Source of the DNA: Anaerolineales bacterium UBA3940
Lineage (GTDB): Bacteria > Chloroflexota > Anaerolineae > Aggregatilineales > UBA3940
Length of the DNA stretch: 20,058 nucleotides
NCBI GenBank assembly: GCA_002385675.1
Contig: DGDY01000152.1
Span: 1,148 to 21,205, forward strand
Direction of reading: 5' to 3'
The notes beneath the pieces are model-generated. The model made no database searches and had not been told where the DNA came from. It was given only the letters and a program-made list of their open reading frames with translations. Shown here in pieces: positions 1-6,959 of this stretch. The position numbers and the translations under genes are program-made. The first letter of the stretch is position 1. Each line of letters begins with the position of its first letter.

Positions 1-12
1 TATAAGAGACAG
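1..12. other. Residual Nextera/Tn5 mosaic-end adapter at contig edge
   Basis: The first 12 bases, TATAAGAGACAG, are identical to the last 12 bases of the 19-bp Tn5 mosaic end used in Nextera libraries. The match sits exactly at the first base of the window and runs in the orientation expected if the insert begins at base 13. This is best read as untrimmed library adapter rather than genomic DNA, so genomic sequence probably starts at base 13. Confidence 0.85.
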
Positions 13-16
13 CGGC

Positions 17-22
17 TATACT
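17..22 (+). promoter_or_regulatory. Putative -10 box for the first gene
   Basis: TATACT lies 16 bases before the ATG at 39, which would give a leader of only about 10 nt. The -35 region is missing because the contig begins here and bases 1-12 look like adapter. Weak support. Confidence 0.3.
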
Positions 23-38
23 GCGTGGCGAGGTTTCC

Positions 39-785
39 ATGAGCTTCTTCGACAACATCAAGAAACGCATTACCGGGGTGCGTGGCCGGGTCACGGGCTT
101 CTTTGGCGGCGTGAACCCGTTTGTGTGGTACGCCATCGTCGGCCTTGTCGTGCTGATCGCCGCCGTCGTGCTGCTCTCCGTGATGCCGAGCAGCACCGAC
201 CCTGCCATTGTGCAGTTGACCATCGACGCTGCCGTTGCACAATCCGACAACCTCGCCCCGACGCTTGTCAGCCGCCTCACACAGACGCCACCGCAGCTTG
301 CGCTGACCGGCTCCGCGCCGACGCTCTCCATCGCCGGGCGGCGTGTGATCAACCAGTACGCTGCTTCCGCCGAGGCGACCAGCCAGCGCGGGCGCCTCGA
401 TTATGGCGCGGTGCAGGCTGTCGGGCCGCCCAACACGCCCACCTGTGGCGACTTCCGTACGGCGTGGGCGTCGGAGATTCCGACGGAAATCGCGACGCTG
501 ACGCTGTACTTCCCCGAACTGGTGCGCCCGAGCGCTATCCGCATCTATGAGACGTACAACCCCGGCTTTATTACGATGGTCGTGTTCCGGGACGTGTTCG
601 GCGACGAGCACATTGTCTACGAGGCGGCACCGCAGGCGTCGCCGCAGTGCCCGCTCATACGCGAGATACCGATTGAGAACCTTGAACTGCCGGGGAACAC
701 TGTGCTCATCACCGTGAACCAGACCACCAGCATCGGGGGCAGCAACCAGATCGACGCGGTGGAACTGATCGGGATAAAGTATTAG
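39..785 (+). CDS. Membrane-anchored protein with discoidin-like beta-sandwich
   Basis: A 248-residue hypothetical protein. A basic N-terminus (KKR, RGR) precedes one hydrophobic segment at about residues 27-48, so the bulk of the protein is predicted outside the membrane. Residues ~105-248 have the pattern of a galactose-binding/discoidin-like sandwich. It opens with a GxxNTPTCGD-type segment (Cys136) and TAWAS, continues with strands ending in IRIYETYNPG and VVFRDVFGDEH, and closes with QIDAVELIG, a common last strand in such domains. Cys136 and Cys204 could form a disulfide. A ligand cannot be inferred; carbohydrate or surface binding is typical of the fold. The ATG at 39 follows a weak AGG-containing site. 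No partner gene is visible upstream because the contig starts here. The domain call is from pattern only and is moderately sure. Confidence 0.75.
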   Translation: MSFFDNIKKRITGVRGRVTGFFGGVNPFVWYAIVGLVVLIAAVVLLSVMPSSTDPAIVQLTIDAAVAQSDNLAPTLVSRLTQTPPQLALTGSAPTLSIAGRRVINQYAASAEATSQRGRLDYGAVQAVGPPNTPTCGDFRTAWASEIPTEIATLTLYFPELVRPSAIRIYETYNPGFITMVVFRDVFGDEHIVYEAAPQASPQCPLIREIPIENLELPGNTVLITVNQTTSIGGSNQIDAVELIGIKY

Positions 786-816
786 GCCGTACAGGGCAAG
801 CCCATAGACTACAGAA

Positions 817-837
817 GCCGCGACGTTTAGTCGCGGC
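817..837. repeat. Hairpin repeat, copy 1
   Basis: GCCGCGAC (817-824) and GTCGCGGC (830-837) are perfect 8-bp inverted arms around the loop GTTTA. The same hairpin recurs at 935-955 with loop GTTGA. No T-run follows, so it looks like a dispersed repeat rather than a terminator. Confidence 0.7.
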
Positions 838-934
838 GAAGGAGTTAGCACAAGCACAAGCGGAGTCAATGAGAACCCCCACCCGCGCGCTGGGCGCGCT
901 TTCTCCCCCTTGCAAGGGGAAGAGGCAAGCCGGA

Positions 935-955
935 GCCGCGACGTTGAGTCGCGGC
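935..955. repeat. Hairpin repeat, copy 2
   Basis: Identical 8-bp arms to the copy at 817-837 (GCCGCGAC at 935-942, GTCGCGGC at 948-955), with loop GTTGA. One loop base differs while the arms are conserved. Confidence 0.7.
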
Positions 956-984
956 GGGGTAATTCATCGCGAGGAGTCTGATAG

Positions 985-1060
985 TTGATCCACGAATGAC
1001 ATTAATAATTTTATTCGTGTAATTCGTGTCATTAGTGGACAAATCATTCGTGGACAAATC
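985..1060. repeat. AT-rich inverted repeat (CCACGAATGACA family)
   Basis: CCACGAATGACA (990-1001) pairs with TGTCATTAGTGG (1027-1038) apart from one mismatch. A further ATTCGTGGAC follows at 1046-1055. The same words build the larger element at 16184-16335, so these are two copies of one repeat family. The base composition is much more AT-rich than the neighbouring genes. Confidence 0.65.
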
Positions 1061-1105
1061 ACCCAACCTGCCAGACCAACACATCCGGAAGGAGAACATC
1101 AACCC

Positions 1106-2248
1106 ATGTTCCATGAGCGCGTAACGCGATTGCAGGCCGAACTCCAGGCTCGGGGCGTGCAGGCGGCGGCGCTGATGCCCGGCCCGAACCTGCGCTACCT
1201 GACCGGGCTTGACTTCCACCTGATGGAGCGCCCGACCGTCGGCTTCTTCCCGGCGGAAGGTGCGCCTGTCTTTGCCGTGCCGGGGCTGGAACAGGCCAAG
1301 TTCGATGCAGGCTCGCCGCTCGACTACGAGGTCGAGGTGTTCACGTACAGCGACGAAGAAGGCCCGGCGGAGGCCTTCCGCCGCGCGATGGACGCGCTGC
1401 CTGAGCTTCACGAACTGGCGGTCGAGCATTTGCGTATGCGCGTCGCGGAGCTGAGGCTCGTGCAGCGCCACGCGCCGAACGCCGTCCTGCACAACGCCGA
1501 CCCCATTATGGACGCGCTGCGTGTGCGTAAGGACGCCAACGAGATCGAGTTGATGCGGCAGGCCATCGCCATCACCGAGAAGGCGCTGGCAGAGGTCATC
1601 GCCGGGGTGCGCCTGTTCGACACCGAGCGGGCTATTGCCGGGCGGCTGCGGACCGCACTCATCGAGCACGGCGGGGAAGCGCTGCCCTTCGAGCCGATTG
1701 TGCTGGCCGGGCCGCGCGCCGCGCTGCCTCACGGCGTGCCGTCTGACCGGCCCGTCCGCATGGGCGATGTGCTGCTGATCGACTTCGGCACGAGCTATGG
1801 CGGCTACATCTCTGACATCACGCGCACGTTTGTCGTCGGGCTGCCGCTGGAGGGTCGCAACCGCGACGTGTACGAGGCGGTCAAGGCCGCGAACCAGGCC
1901 GGGCGCGAGGCGGCCAGACCGGGCGCGACGGCTCAGGATGTGGACCGGGCGGCTCGCAAAGTCATCGAGGAGGCGGGCTTCGGCGAGTATTTCATCCACC
2001 GCACCGGGCACGGCATCGGGCTTGATGCGCACGAGGGGCCGTACATCGTCGAGGGTAATGACGTGGTGCTTGAGCCGGGCATGACGTTTACCGTCGAGCC
2101 GGGCATCTACATCCCCGGCGAGATCGGCGTGCGCATCGAGGACGACGTGCTCATCACGCCCGACGGCGCGGAAAGCCTCACGACGTTCGACCGCGAGCTT
2201 ATCCGGCTCGACCCGAGGGAGCGCCCACCTTTTGTGTGTGAGAATTAG
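1106..2248 (+). CDS. M24 family Xaa-Pro aminopeptidase/dipeptidase
   Basis: A 380-residue cytosolic metallopeptidase that removes or splits residues next to proline. Residues 1-~130 form the creatinase-type N-domain (PNLRYLTG motif). Residues ~140-370 form the pita-bread M24 domain. All five dinuclear-metal ligands are visible: Asp226 (LIDFG), Asp237 (SDITRTF), His302 (GHGIGLDAHE), Glu331 (TVEPGIY) and Glu345 (RIEDDVLI). Length is normal for PepQ/PepP-like proteins. The ATG is preceded by AAGGAGA at a proper distance. The next gene starts 5 bases after the stop, so the two are co-transcribed. Whether it acts as an aminopeptidase P or a prolidase cannot be decided from sequence. Confidence 0.93.
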   Translation: MFHERVTRLQAELQARGVQAAALMPGPNLRYLTGLDFHLMERPTVGFFPAEGAPVFAVPGLEQAKFDAGSPLDYEVEVFTYSDEEGPAEAFRRAMDALPELHELAVEHLRMRVAELRLVQRHAPNAVLHNADPIMDALRVRKDANEIELMRQAIAITEKALAEVIAGVRLFDTERAIAGRLRTALIEHGGEALPFEPIVLAGPRAALPHGVPSDRPVRMGDVLLIDFGTSYGGYISDITRTFVVGLPLEGRNRDVYEAVKAANQAGREAARPGATAQDVDRAARKVIEEAGFGEYFIHRTGHGIGLDAHEGPYIVEGNDVVLEPGMTFTVEPGIYIPGEIGVRIEDDVLITPDGAESLTTFDRELIRLDPRERPPFVCEN

Positions 2249-2253
2249 GCCGT

Positions 2254-2913
2254 ATGACCGTTGTTGTTCACGCTGACGTTCTGCTGGACCGGCGCGCGCT
2301 GGCCGCGCAGATGCCCGCCGCTCTCGCCGCCGCGCTTGCCGAGCGGGCGGGCGGGTCGGTGCAGGCGTGGGAGCTTGCCTACCGGCGCATTGTGGACGAC
2401 TGGGACAGCTACTGGATCGACCTTGACCTGAGCGGTGACGAGTCGCTAGCACACTGGCGGGAGGGCCGCTGGCGGGTGACGCGCGCACACTTCCGGGTTG
2501 CAGGGCACAGCGCCCCGCTGCTTGAGGAGATGCCGCTGTACCTCGATGTGCTCCCGCGAGAGGTCGGGCGGCGCGTCGAGGTGTGGCAGCCCGGCGCGCT
2601 GGATGCCCTGTGTGATCTGGCGGCGTGGCGGCGGGTCGCAGTGCTCGCGCCGTACACCGCGTCGTCGCTGGTGTGGGGGATGCTCGACGCGAGTGGCGCG
2701 GCGGAGGTGGTCGGCGCGGTGCTGGGGCCGGATGAACTGGGACAGGCCGGGCTTGACGGGCTGACCTGGGCGACTGTTGAGCGGCTGGCGGGCGCTGCCC
2801 CGGCGTCTGCCGTGCTGGTCGCAGGCGGAGACCCGATCCCCGGTGCGCCGGTGCTCCAGCCGCCCGCCGACCTGACGCAGCTTCCCGATCTCCTCAGGCA
2901 GGAGGAGCCGTAG
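2254..2913 (+). CDS. HAD-like protein with degenerate active site
   Basis: A 219-residue soluble protein. The layout resembles haloacid-dehalogenase hydrolases. A hydrophobic first strand ends in HADVLLD (residues 6-12) where HAD motif I DxD would lie. A middle cap region is rich in Trp and acidic residues. A motif-II-like strand VLAPYTAS (130-137) is followed by GMLDASG. GPDELGQAG (158-166) and VLVAGGDPIPGA (187-198) resemble the motif III/IV end of the fold. The canonical nucleophile DxDxT/V is not intact, so phosphatase activity is doubtful. It lies 5 bases after the M24 peptidase gene and is followed by a terminator, so it ends that operon. The family call is an inference; an unrelated alpha/beta fold is possible. 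Confidence 0.6.
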   Translation: MTVVVHADVLLDRRALAAQMPAALAAALAERAGGSVQAWELAYRRIVDDWDSYWIDLDLSGDESLAHWREGRWRVTRAHFRVAGHSAPLLEEMPLYLDVLPREVGRRVEVWQPGALDALCDLAAWRRVAVLAPYTASSLVWGMLDASGAAEVVGAVLGPDELGQAGLDGLTWATVERLAGAAPASAVLVAGGDPIPGAPVLQPPADLTQLPDLLRQEEP

Positions 2914-2952
2914 CACAGGCCGCACCTGATCGCATATAACTAGGCACATTCT

Positions 2953-2988
2953 AAGCCGCCCCGGTCTGTAAACTGCGGGCGGCTTTTT
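2953..2988 (+). terminator. Rho-independent terminator
   Basis: AAGCCGCCC (2953-2961) pairs perfectly with GGGCGGCTT (2977-2985). The stem runs into a run of five Ts (2984-2988). It ends the peptidase/HAD-like operon. Confidence 0.85.
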
Positions 2989-3013
2989 GCGTCCCTACCA
3001 TGACCAATTTCTA

Positions 3014-3042
3014 TTGTTCTGCGATTCTGTCATCAGTATAGT
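3014..3042 (+). promoter_or_regulatory. Sigma-70-type promoter of the sulfate-type importer operon
   Basis: TTGTTC (3014-3019), a 17-base spacer, then TATAGT (3037-3042) in a locally AT-rich stretch. The start of transcription is expected near 3049, leaving a leader of about 140 nt before the TTG start codon. The same -35 word and the same spacing occur in front of prfA. Confidence 0.6.
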
Positions 3043-3115
3043 CAATAAATGTTTAGCGCGGCAGAGTATCGAACCTTGCGATTCGCTGGATAGATGGGCG
3101 TAAAGCAGACCCTTC

Positions 3116-3173
3116 GCCGGTGCAGCAAACATCACCGGCAGACGCGTTAACGGAGGCGGGGGCGAGCTAACGC
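3116..3173 (+). promoter_or_regulatory. Two hairpins in the leader of the importer operon
   Basis: GCCGGTG (3116-3122) pairs with CACCGGC (3133-3139) around a 10-base loop. GCGTTA (3144-3149) then pairs with TAACGC (3168-3173). The second hairpin ends two bases before the AGAAGGAG ribosome site, so it could affect translation. No known riboswitch consensus was recognised. Confidence 0.45.
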
Positions 3174-3188
3174 AGAAGGAGCGGCTGC

Positions 3189-4223
3189 TTGATCAACTGG
3201 CGACTTCTTTCCAGGCAGGTTGTGCTGTATCTTGCCGTCGGCGGATTGGCGTTGTATGCGGTCTGGCCCTGGCTACCAGGTGCGAACCGCGCCCAGCCGC
3301 GCACGATCGTTGTCTATGGCTTCAGCATCCTCGGCGAGGTGATGAACGACGGCGTCTTCCCGGCGTTTCAGGAACACTGGAAGGCCAGGACGGGCGAAGA
3401 TGTTGAGTTCATCTCCTCGTTTGGCGGCTCCGGGACGGTAACCAACCAGATCATCCTCGGTGTCCCGGCGGAAGTCGCTATCCTTTCCCTTGAGCTGGAT
3501 GCCCTGCGGCTTGTCGAAAGCGGGCGGGTCGACGGCTCTACCTGGCGGGAGTTGCCTCACGGCGGCATCTTAAACCGCACACCGTTCATCATCCTCGTCC
3601 GGCCCGGCAACCCGCGTCAGATCACCGACTTTGCAGACCTGACACAGCCCGGCGTGGGCATCATCCACCCCGATCCGCTGACGTCCGGCGGCGCTCAGTG
3701 GGCCATTCTTGCCGAGTATGGCAGCGAGCTTCGCGAGACGGGTGACCCTGCCCGCGCCTACGAGCAGCTTCTCGGTATCTGGCAGAACGTCACCAGCCAG
3801 GCTTCCTCGGCACGAGCGGCCCGAACCCAGTTCCAGAGCGGGTTTGGCGACGTCCTGATCACCTATGAGCAAGAGGTGACGTATGACATGCTGCGCGGTC
3901 AACTGGAAGGCGAGATCGTGTACCCCAAGAGCACAATCCTCAGCGAGCACGTGGTCGTCGTCATCGACGACAACATTCCGCGCGCCGACCGCGAGTTGAT
4001 CGACGCCTTCGTTGATTTCCTGTGGAGTGAGGAGGCCCAGCGCATCTTTGTCGAGTACGGCTTCCGCAGCGTTGACGAGACGCTGAATGTCGACGTCCCC
4101 TACTTTGGCGTCATTGACGATCCGTTCACGGTGGCCGATATGGGCGGCTGGCCGGAGGCCAAGCGCGAGATCATCGACGCTATCTGGAAGGATCGTGTGC
4201 TTCAGGAGGTTGGCAATGAATGA
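3189..4223 (+). CDS. sbp: Sulfate-type ABC transporter substrate-binding protein
   Basis: A 344-residue binding protein of the Sbp/CysP type, which captures sulfate or a related oxyanion outside the membrane. A hydrophobic segment at about residues 11-28 serves as signal peptide or anchor; there is no lipobox Cys. Family marks include SFGGSG (77-82), the NRTPFIILVRPGNP strand, PGVGIIHPDPLTSGGAQW with the oxyanion-binding SGG (166-168), and GDVLITYEQE. The start is TTG, chosen because AGAAGGAG ends 7 bases upstream and the signal segment follows directly. The stop overlaps the next gene's ATG by 8 bases, so the genes are translationally coupled. Sulfate is the most likely ligand; thiosulfate, molybdate or tungstate cannot be excluded. 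Confidence 0.88.
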   Translation: MINWRLLSRQVVLYLAVGGLALYAVWPWLPGANRAQPRTIVVYGFSILGEVMNDGVFPAFQEHWKARTGEDVEFISSFGGSGTVTNQIILGVPAEVAILSLELDALRLVESGRVDGSTWRELPHGGILNRTPFIILVRPGNPRQITDFADLTQPGVGIIHPDPLTSGGAQWAILAEYGSELRETGDPARAYEQLLGIWQNVTSQASSARAARTQFQSGFGDVLITYEQEVTYDMLRGQLEGEIVYPKSTILSEHVVVVIDDNIPRADRELIDAFVDFLWSEEAQRIFVEYGFRSVDETLNVDVPYFGVIDDPFTVADMGGWPEAKREIIDAIWKDRVLQEVGNE

Positions 4224-5049
4224 TAGTCTGCCCCGCGTGCGCCGCCGGAGTGCGGGCTCAGTTCTCCCGGTTTCGCTGCTGCTGCTTGTGCTGCTACCGC
4301 TGCTCTTGATGCCGCTGGCCGCGATTTACATCTTCGCAGGGAGCAGCGGCCTGGCGGGGTTCTGGGAAGCCCTCCGCCAGCCGGACGCGCAATTCGCGCT
4401 GCGCTTCTCGGTGCTGATTGCCTTCGCTACGGCGATTATCAACGGGGTACTCGGGACGTTTGCCGCCTACGTCCTGTCGAAATACCGGTTCCGCGGGCGT
4501 GAGGCGCTGCTCGTCATCGTCAACCTGCCGGTGGCTATCCCCACCGTTGTCGTCGGTACCTCCCTGTTGCTGCTGTGGGGGCCTATCGGCCTGCTGGGGC
4601 GCGTCCTTGACCCGCTGGGCATCCAGCCGATGTTCATGCCTGCTGGCGTCCTGCTGGCCCACCTGTTTGTGACGTTCCCCTACATGCTGGGCGCGGTCAA
4701 ACCCGTGCTCGACGAGCTGGAGGTCACGTATGAGGAGGCCGCCTACACCATCGGCGCGAATCGCTGGCAGACGTTCCGTTTTGTCATCCTGCCTGCGCTG
4801 CGCGGCGGCCTGTTTGCGGGCACGCTGCTGACCTTTGCCCACTCCCTGGGCGAGTTCGGCGCGACCGTGCTGGTCAGCGGCAACCTGAGGCTCCGCACCC
4901 AGACCGCGCCGCTCTATATCTTTGCACAGTTTGAGGCCGGCAACATCGAGACGGCTAACGCCGTCGCAGCGGTGCTGGCTACGCTCTCGTTCGTGCTGTT
5001 CCTCATCCTGCAACGATTCACGCAGCGGGTTGTAGAAAGGCCATCGTAG
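4216..5049 (+). CDS. cysT: Sulfate-type ABC transporter permease (CysT-like)
   Basis: A 277-residue inner-membrane permease with about six hydrophobic helices, the first at residues ~15-41. The cytoplasmic EAA loop that docks to the ATPase is clear: EEAAYTIGANRW starts at residue 173 and runs to LPAL near 195. HSLGEFGAT and the following LRTQTAPLYI segment match the CysT/CysW/ModB family. The start at 4216 is favoured over an upstream in-frame codon at 4087, because AGGAGG lies at 4204-4209 and the upstream extension reads as an out-of-frame copy of the binding-protein gene. It overlaps the gene before by 8 bases and the gene after by 1 base. No CysW partner is present, so the permease probably works as a homodimer, as ModB does. 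Confidence 0.9.
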   Translation: MNDSLPRVRRRSAGSVLPVSLLLLVLLPLLLMPLAAIYIFAGSSGLAGFWEALRQPDAQFALRFSVLIAFATAIINGVLGTFAAYVLSKYRFRGREALLVIVNLPVAIPTVVVGTSLLLLWGPIGLLGRVLDPLGIQPMFMPAGVLLAHLFVTFPYMLGAVKPVLDELEVTYEEAAYTIGANRWQTFRFVILPALRGGLFAGTLLTFAHSLGEFGATVLVSGNLRLRTQTAPLYIFAQFEAGNIETANAVAAVLATLSFVLFLILQRFTQRVVERPS

Positions 5050-6941
5050 TGTCGATAGTCCTGACCAACCTTACCAAGCGGTTTGGCCGCGTCCTCGTCG
5101 TCAACAACGTCTCGCTGTCGATACCGGAAGGCGAGTTGTTCGTGCTGCTCGGCGGGAGCGGAAGCGGGAAGAGCACGATCCTCCGCATGATTGCCGGCCT
5201 GACGGAGGTCGATTCCGGGCGCATCGAACTGGGCGGGCGCGACGTCACCGACCTGCCGCCTCAGGCCCGCAACGTGGGCTTCGTCTTCCAGAACTACTCG
5301 ATCTTCCGGCACATGACGGTTGCCGAGAACGTCGAGTTCGGGCTGCGCATCCGTGGAGCCCCGGCGGCGGAGCGGCAGCAGCGCCGGGACGAGCTTCTGG
5401 AGCTTGTCGGTCTGACAGGCCTCGGCGACCGGTACTCCAACCAGCTTTCGGGCGGCCAGCAGCAGCGTGTGGCGCTGGCCCGCGCGCTGGCATACCAGCC
5501 CGAAGTGCTCCTGCTCGACGAGCCATTTGGAGCCCTCGACGTGAAGATCCGCGCCCAGCTCCGGGCGAGCCTGAAGGAGATTCAGAAACGGCTGGGCATC
5601 ACGACGATCCTCGTCACGCATGACCAGGAGGAAGCCTTTGAGCTGGCCGATCGAATCGGGCTGATCGAACGCGGCTCTCTGATCGAGGTCGGAACCCCGC
5701 AGGACCTTTACTACCGGCCCCAGACAGAATACACAGCAGTGTTCATCGGCGGGGGCAATGTGCTGGTCGGGCGCAACGTCGACAACGCGATCAGCCTCGG
5801 TTCTGTCCGGCTGCCGTTCCCGGAAGAGGCGCCTGTGCACGAACCGGGCGCGCCGGTGCGGGTCATGTTCCGCCCGGAGACCGTTGTTGTCAAATCCTCG
5901 CCGGATCAAATGGGCCAGGCCCACGTGCTTGGCCGGGGGCGCGTGATTGAGCAGGTTTTTACCGGCCCGGCCCGGCGTATGCGTCTGGAGATAGAGGGCT
6001 TGCAGGGGGTGCGCCCCCTCGTGCCGCCACCGGCCTACGGCCAACTGGCTGCCCATATTGAGGCGCTCGTTCCCGGCAGCGAGGCAGAGGCTATCTCCTC
6101 ATCGGCAGTGGGCGAACTGTGGGTGGGCCTGACGGATTACCATGTGCTCGCTCCCACCGGCCCGAAGATCCTCATCTGCAGCGACGGCTCTGCGGTTGAC
6201 GAAGCCGCCGCCTTTGGCATGCGGCTTGCACGCGCGGCACACGGCCCTGCGACGCTGCTGGCAGTCGTGCCTGCGTCCGGCGAGGTCGCAGCGGCCCGCG
6301 CCCGGCTTGAGTCCCTGATCGAGCAGCAGGGTATGCAGGGCCATTCCCAGCTTGTGGCGAGCGTCCGCCAGGGGATCGCTCACGCCGAAATCCTGACGGA
6401 GACCCAGGAAGGCTCCTACGAGATGGTGGTGCTGGGCCGGTCGCCCGACGCAGCGGGCAGGCCGCTGGGCATCGGCACGACCGGGCAGGAGATACTTGCG
6501 CAGGCCCGCGTGCCGGTGATGCTCGTATCGTCGGGGCGCAGCACCATCGAGCGGATTCTGATCTGCACGGCGGCGGGCGAGCCCGGCAAGAGCGACGTCC
6601 TGTTTGGTGGCCGCCTCGCCCGCTGGACGGGCGCTTTCGCCACGATATTCCACGTCCATGCTGCCGGGGCACCGGCTCATGAGCGCACGCGTTCCGAGAA
6701 GCACTTGAGACAGGCCCAGCGCTCGCTGGAGATGCTCGGCGTCAAGAGCGAGTGCGCCATCGGGGATGGCGAGCCGCTGCGGGTGATTCTCGAAAAGGCC
6801 GAGGCGGGAGATTACGACCTGCTTGTCATCGGGGCGCCCGCGCCGCGCGTCCCTCAGCGATTTGTCTGGCGTGACCTGGCGACCCAGATCGTCGCCGGTA
6901 CGCAGCGGCCCGTGGTCGTCGTGCCGATGCAGGAGCGGTGA
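5049..6941 (+). CDS. cysA: Sulfate-type ABC ATPase fused to two universal stress protein domains
   Basis: A 630-residue protein, about 270 residues longer than ordinary CysA/ModC ATPases. Residues 1-~235 are the nucleotide-binding domain: Walker A GGSGSGKST (35-43), Q-loop Gln81, signature LSGGQQQR (133-140), Walker B LLLDEP (154-159), D-loop GALD (161-164) and switch His191. Residues ~236-368 form a TOBE-like beta domain ending in GLTDYHVLAP. Residues ~373-495 are a first UspA-like domain (ILICSDGS with Asp379, EMVVLGRS, GIGTTGQEIL, VPVMLV). Residues ~501-627 are a second one (ILICTAAG, YDLLVIGAPAP, RPVVVVP). Neither has the full Gx2Gx9G(S/T) ATP-binding motif; the first keeps a partial form. 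The start is GTG, overlapping the permease stop by one base (TAGTG). The USP pair could sense nucleotides or stress and gate import; that is inference. Confidence 0.92.
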   Translation: MSIVLTNLTKRFGRVLVVNNVSLSIPEGELFVLLGGSGSGKSTILRMIAGLTEVDSGRIELGGRDVTDLPPQARNVGFVFQNYSIFRHMTVAENVEFGLRIRGAPAAERQQRRDELLELVGLTGLGDRYSNQLSGGQQQRVALARALAYQPEVLLLDEPFGALDVKIRAQLRASLKEIQKRLGITTILVTHDQEEAFELADRIGLIERGSLIEVGTPQDLYYRPQTEYTAVFIGGGNVLVGRNVDNAISLGSVRLPFPEEAPVHEPGAPVRVMFRPETVVVKSSPDQMGQAHVLGRGRVIEQVFTGPARRMRLEIEGLQGVRPLVPPPAYGQLAAHIEALVPGSEAEAISSSAVGELWVGLTDYHVLAPTGPKILICSDGSAVDEAAAFGMRLARAAHGPATLLAVVPASGEVAAARARLESLIEQQGMQGHSQLVASVRQGIAHAEILTETQEGSYEMVVLGRSPDAAGRPLGIGTTGQEILAQARVPVMLVSSGRSTIERILICTAAGEPGKSDVLFGGRLARWTGAFATIFHVHAAGAPAHERTRSEKHLRQAQRSLEMLGVKSECAIGDGEPLRVILEKAEAGDYDLLVIGAPAPRVPQRFVWRDLATQIVAGTQRPVVVVPMQER

Positions 6942-6959
6942 GCATAGCCTACCGCCGCG

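Larger units (their letters stand above)
786..1105. repeat. Gene-free, repeat-rich interval
   Basis: This 320-base gap holds no convincing gene. It contains two copies of a GCCGCGAC-loop-GTCGCGGC hairpin, a GCGCGC-TGG-GCGCGC dyad near 885, a CCCCTTGCAAGGGG palindrome near 906-919, and an AT-rich inverted repeat at 985-1060 that is related to the element at 16184-16335. An AGGAG site at the right-hand edge serves the gene at 1106. Confidence 0.7.

Noticed and set aside
866..2488. Long open frame on the minus strand (540 codons)
   Set aside because: It lies antisense to the M24 peptidase gene and the HAD-like gene. Its translation is Arg/His/Pro-rich low-complexity, typical of antisense frames in GC-rich DNA. 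The plus strand has intact metal ligands.
4087..4215. N-terminal extension of the permease from an upstream in-frame start
   Set aside because: The extension reads as an out-of-frame copy of the binding-protein gene, and AGGAGG at 4204-4209 points to the ATG at 4216.
4914..6056. Long open frame on the minus strand (380 codons)
   Set aside because: It is antisense to the ABC ATPase, whose Walker motifs are intact, and shows no recognisable domain or ribosome site.
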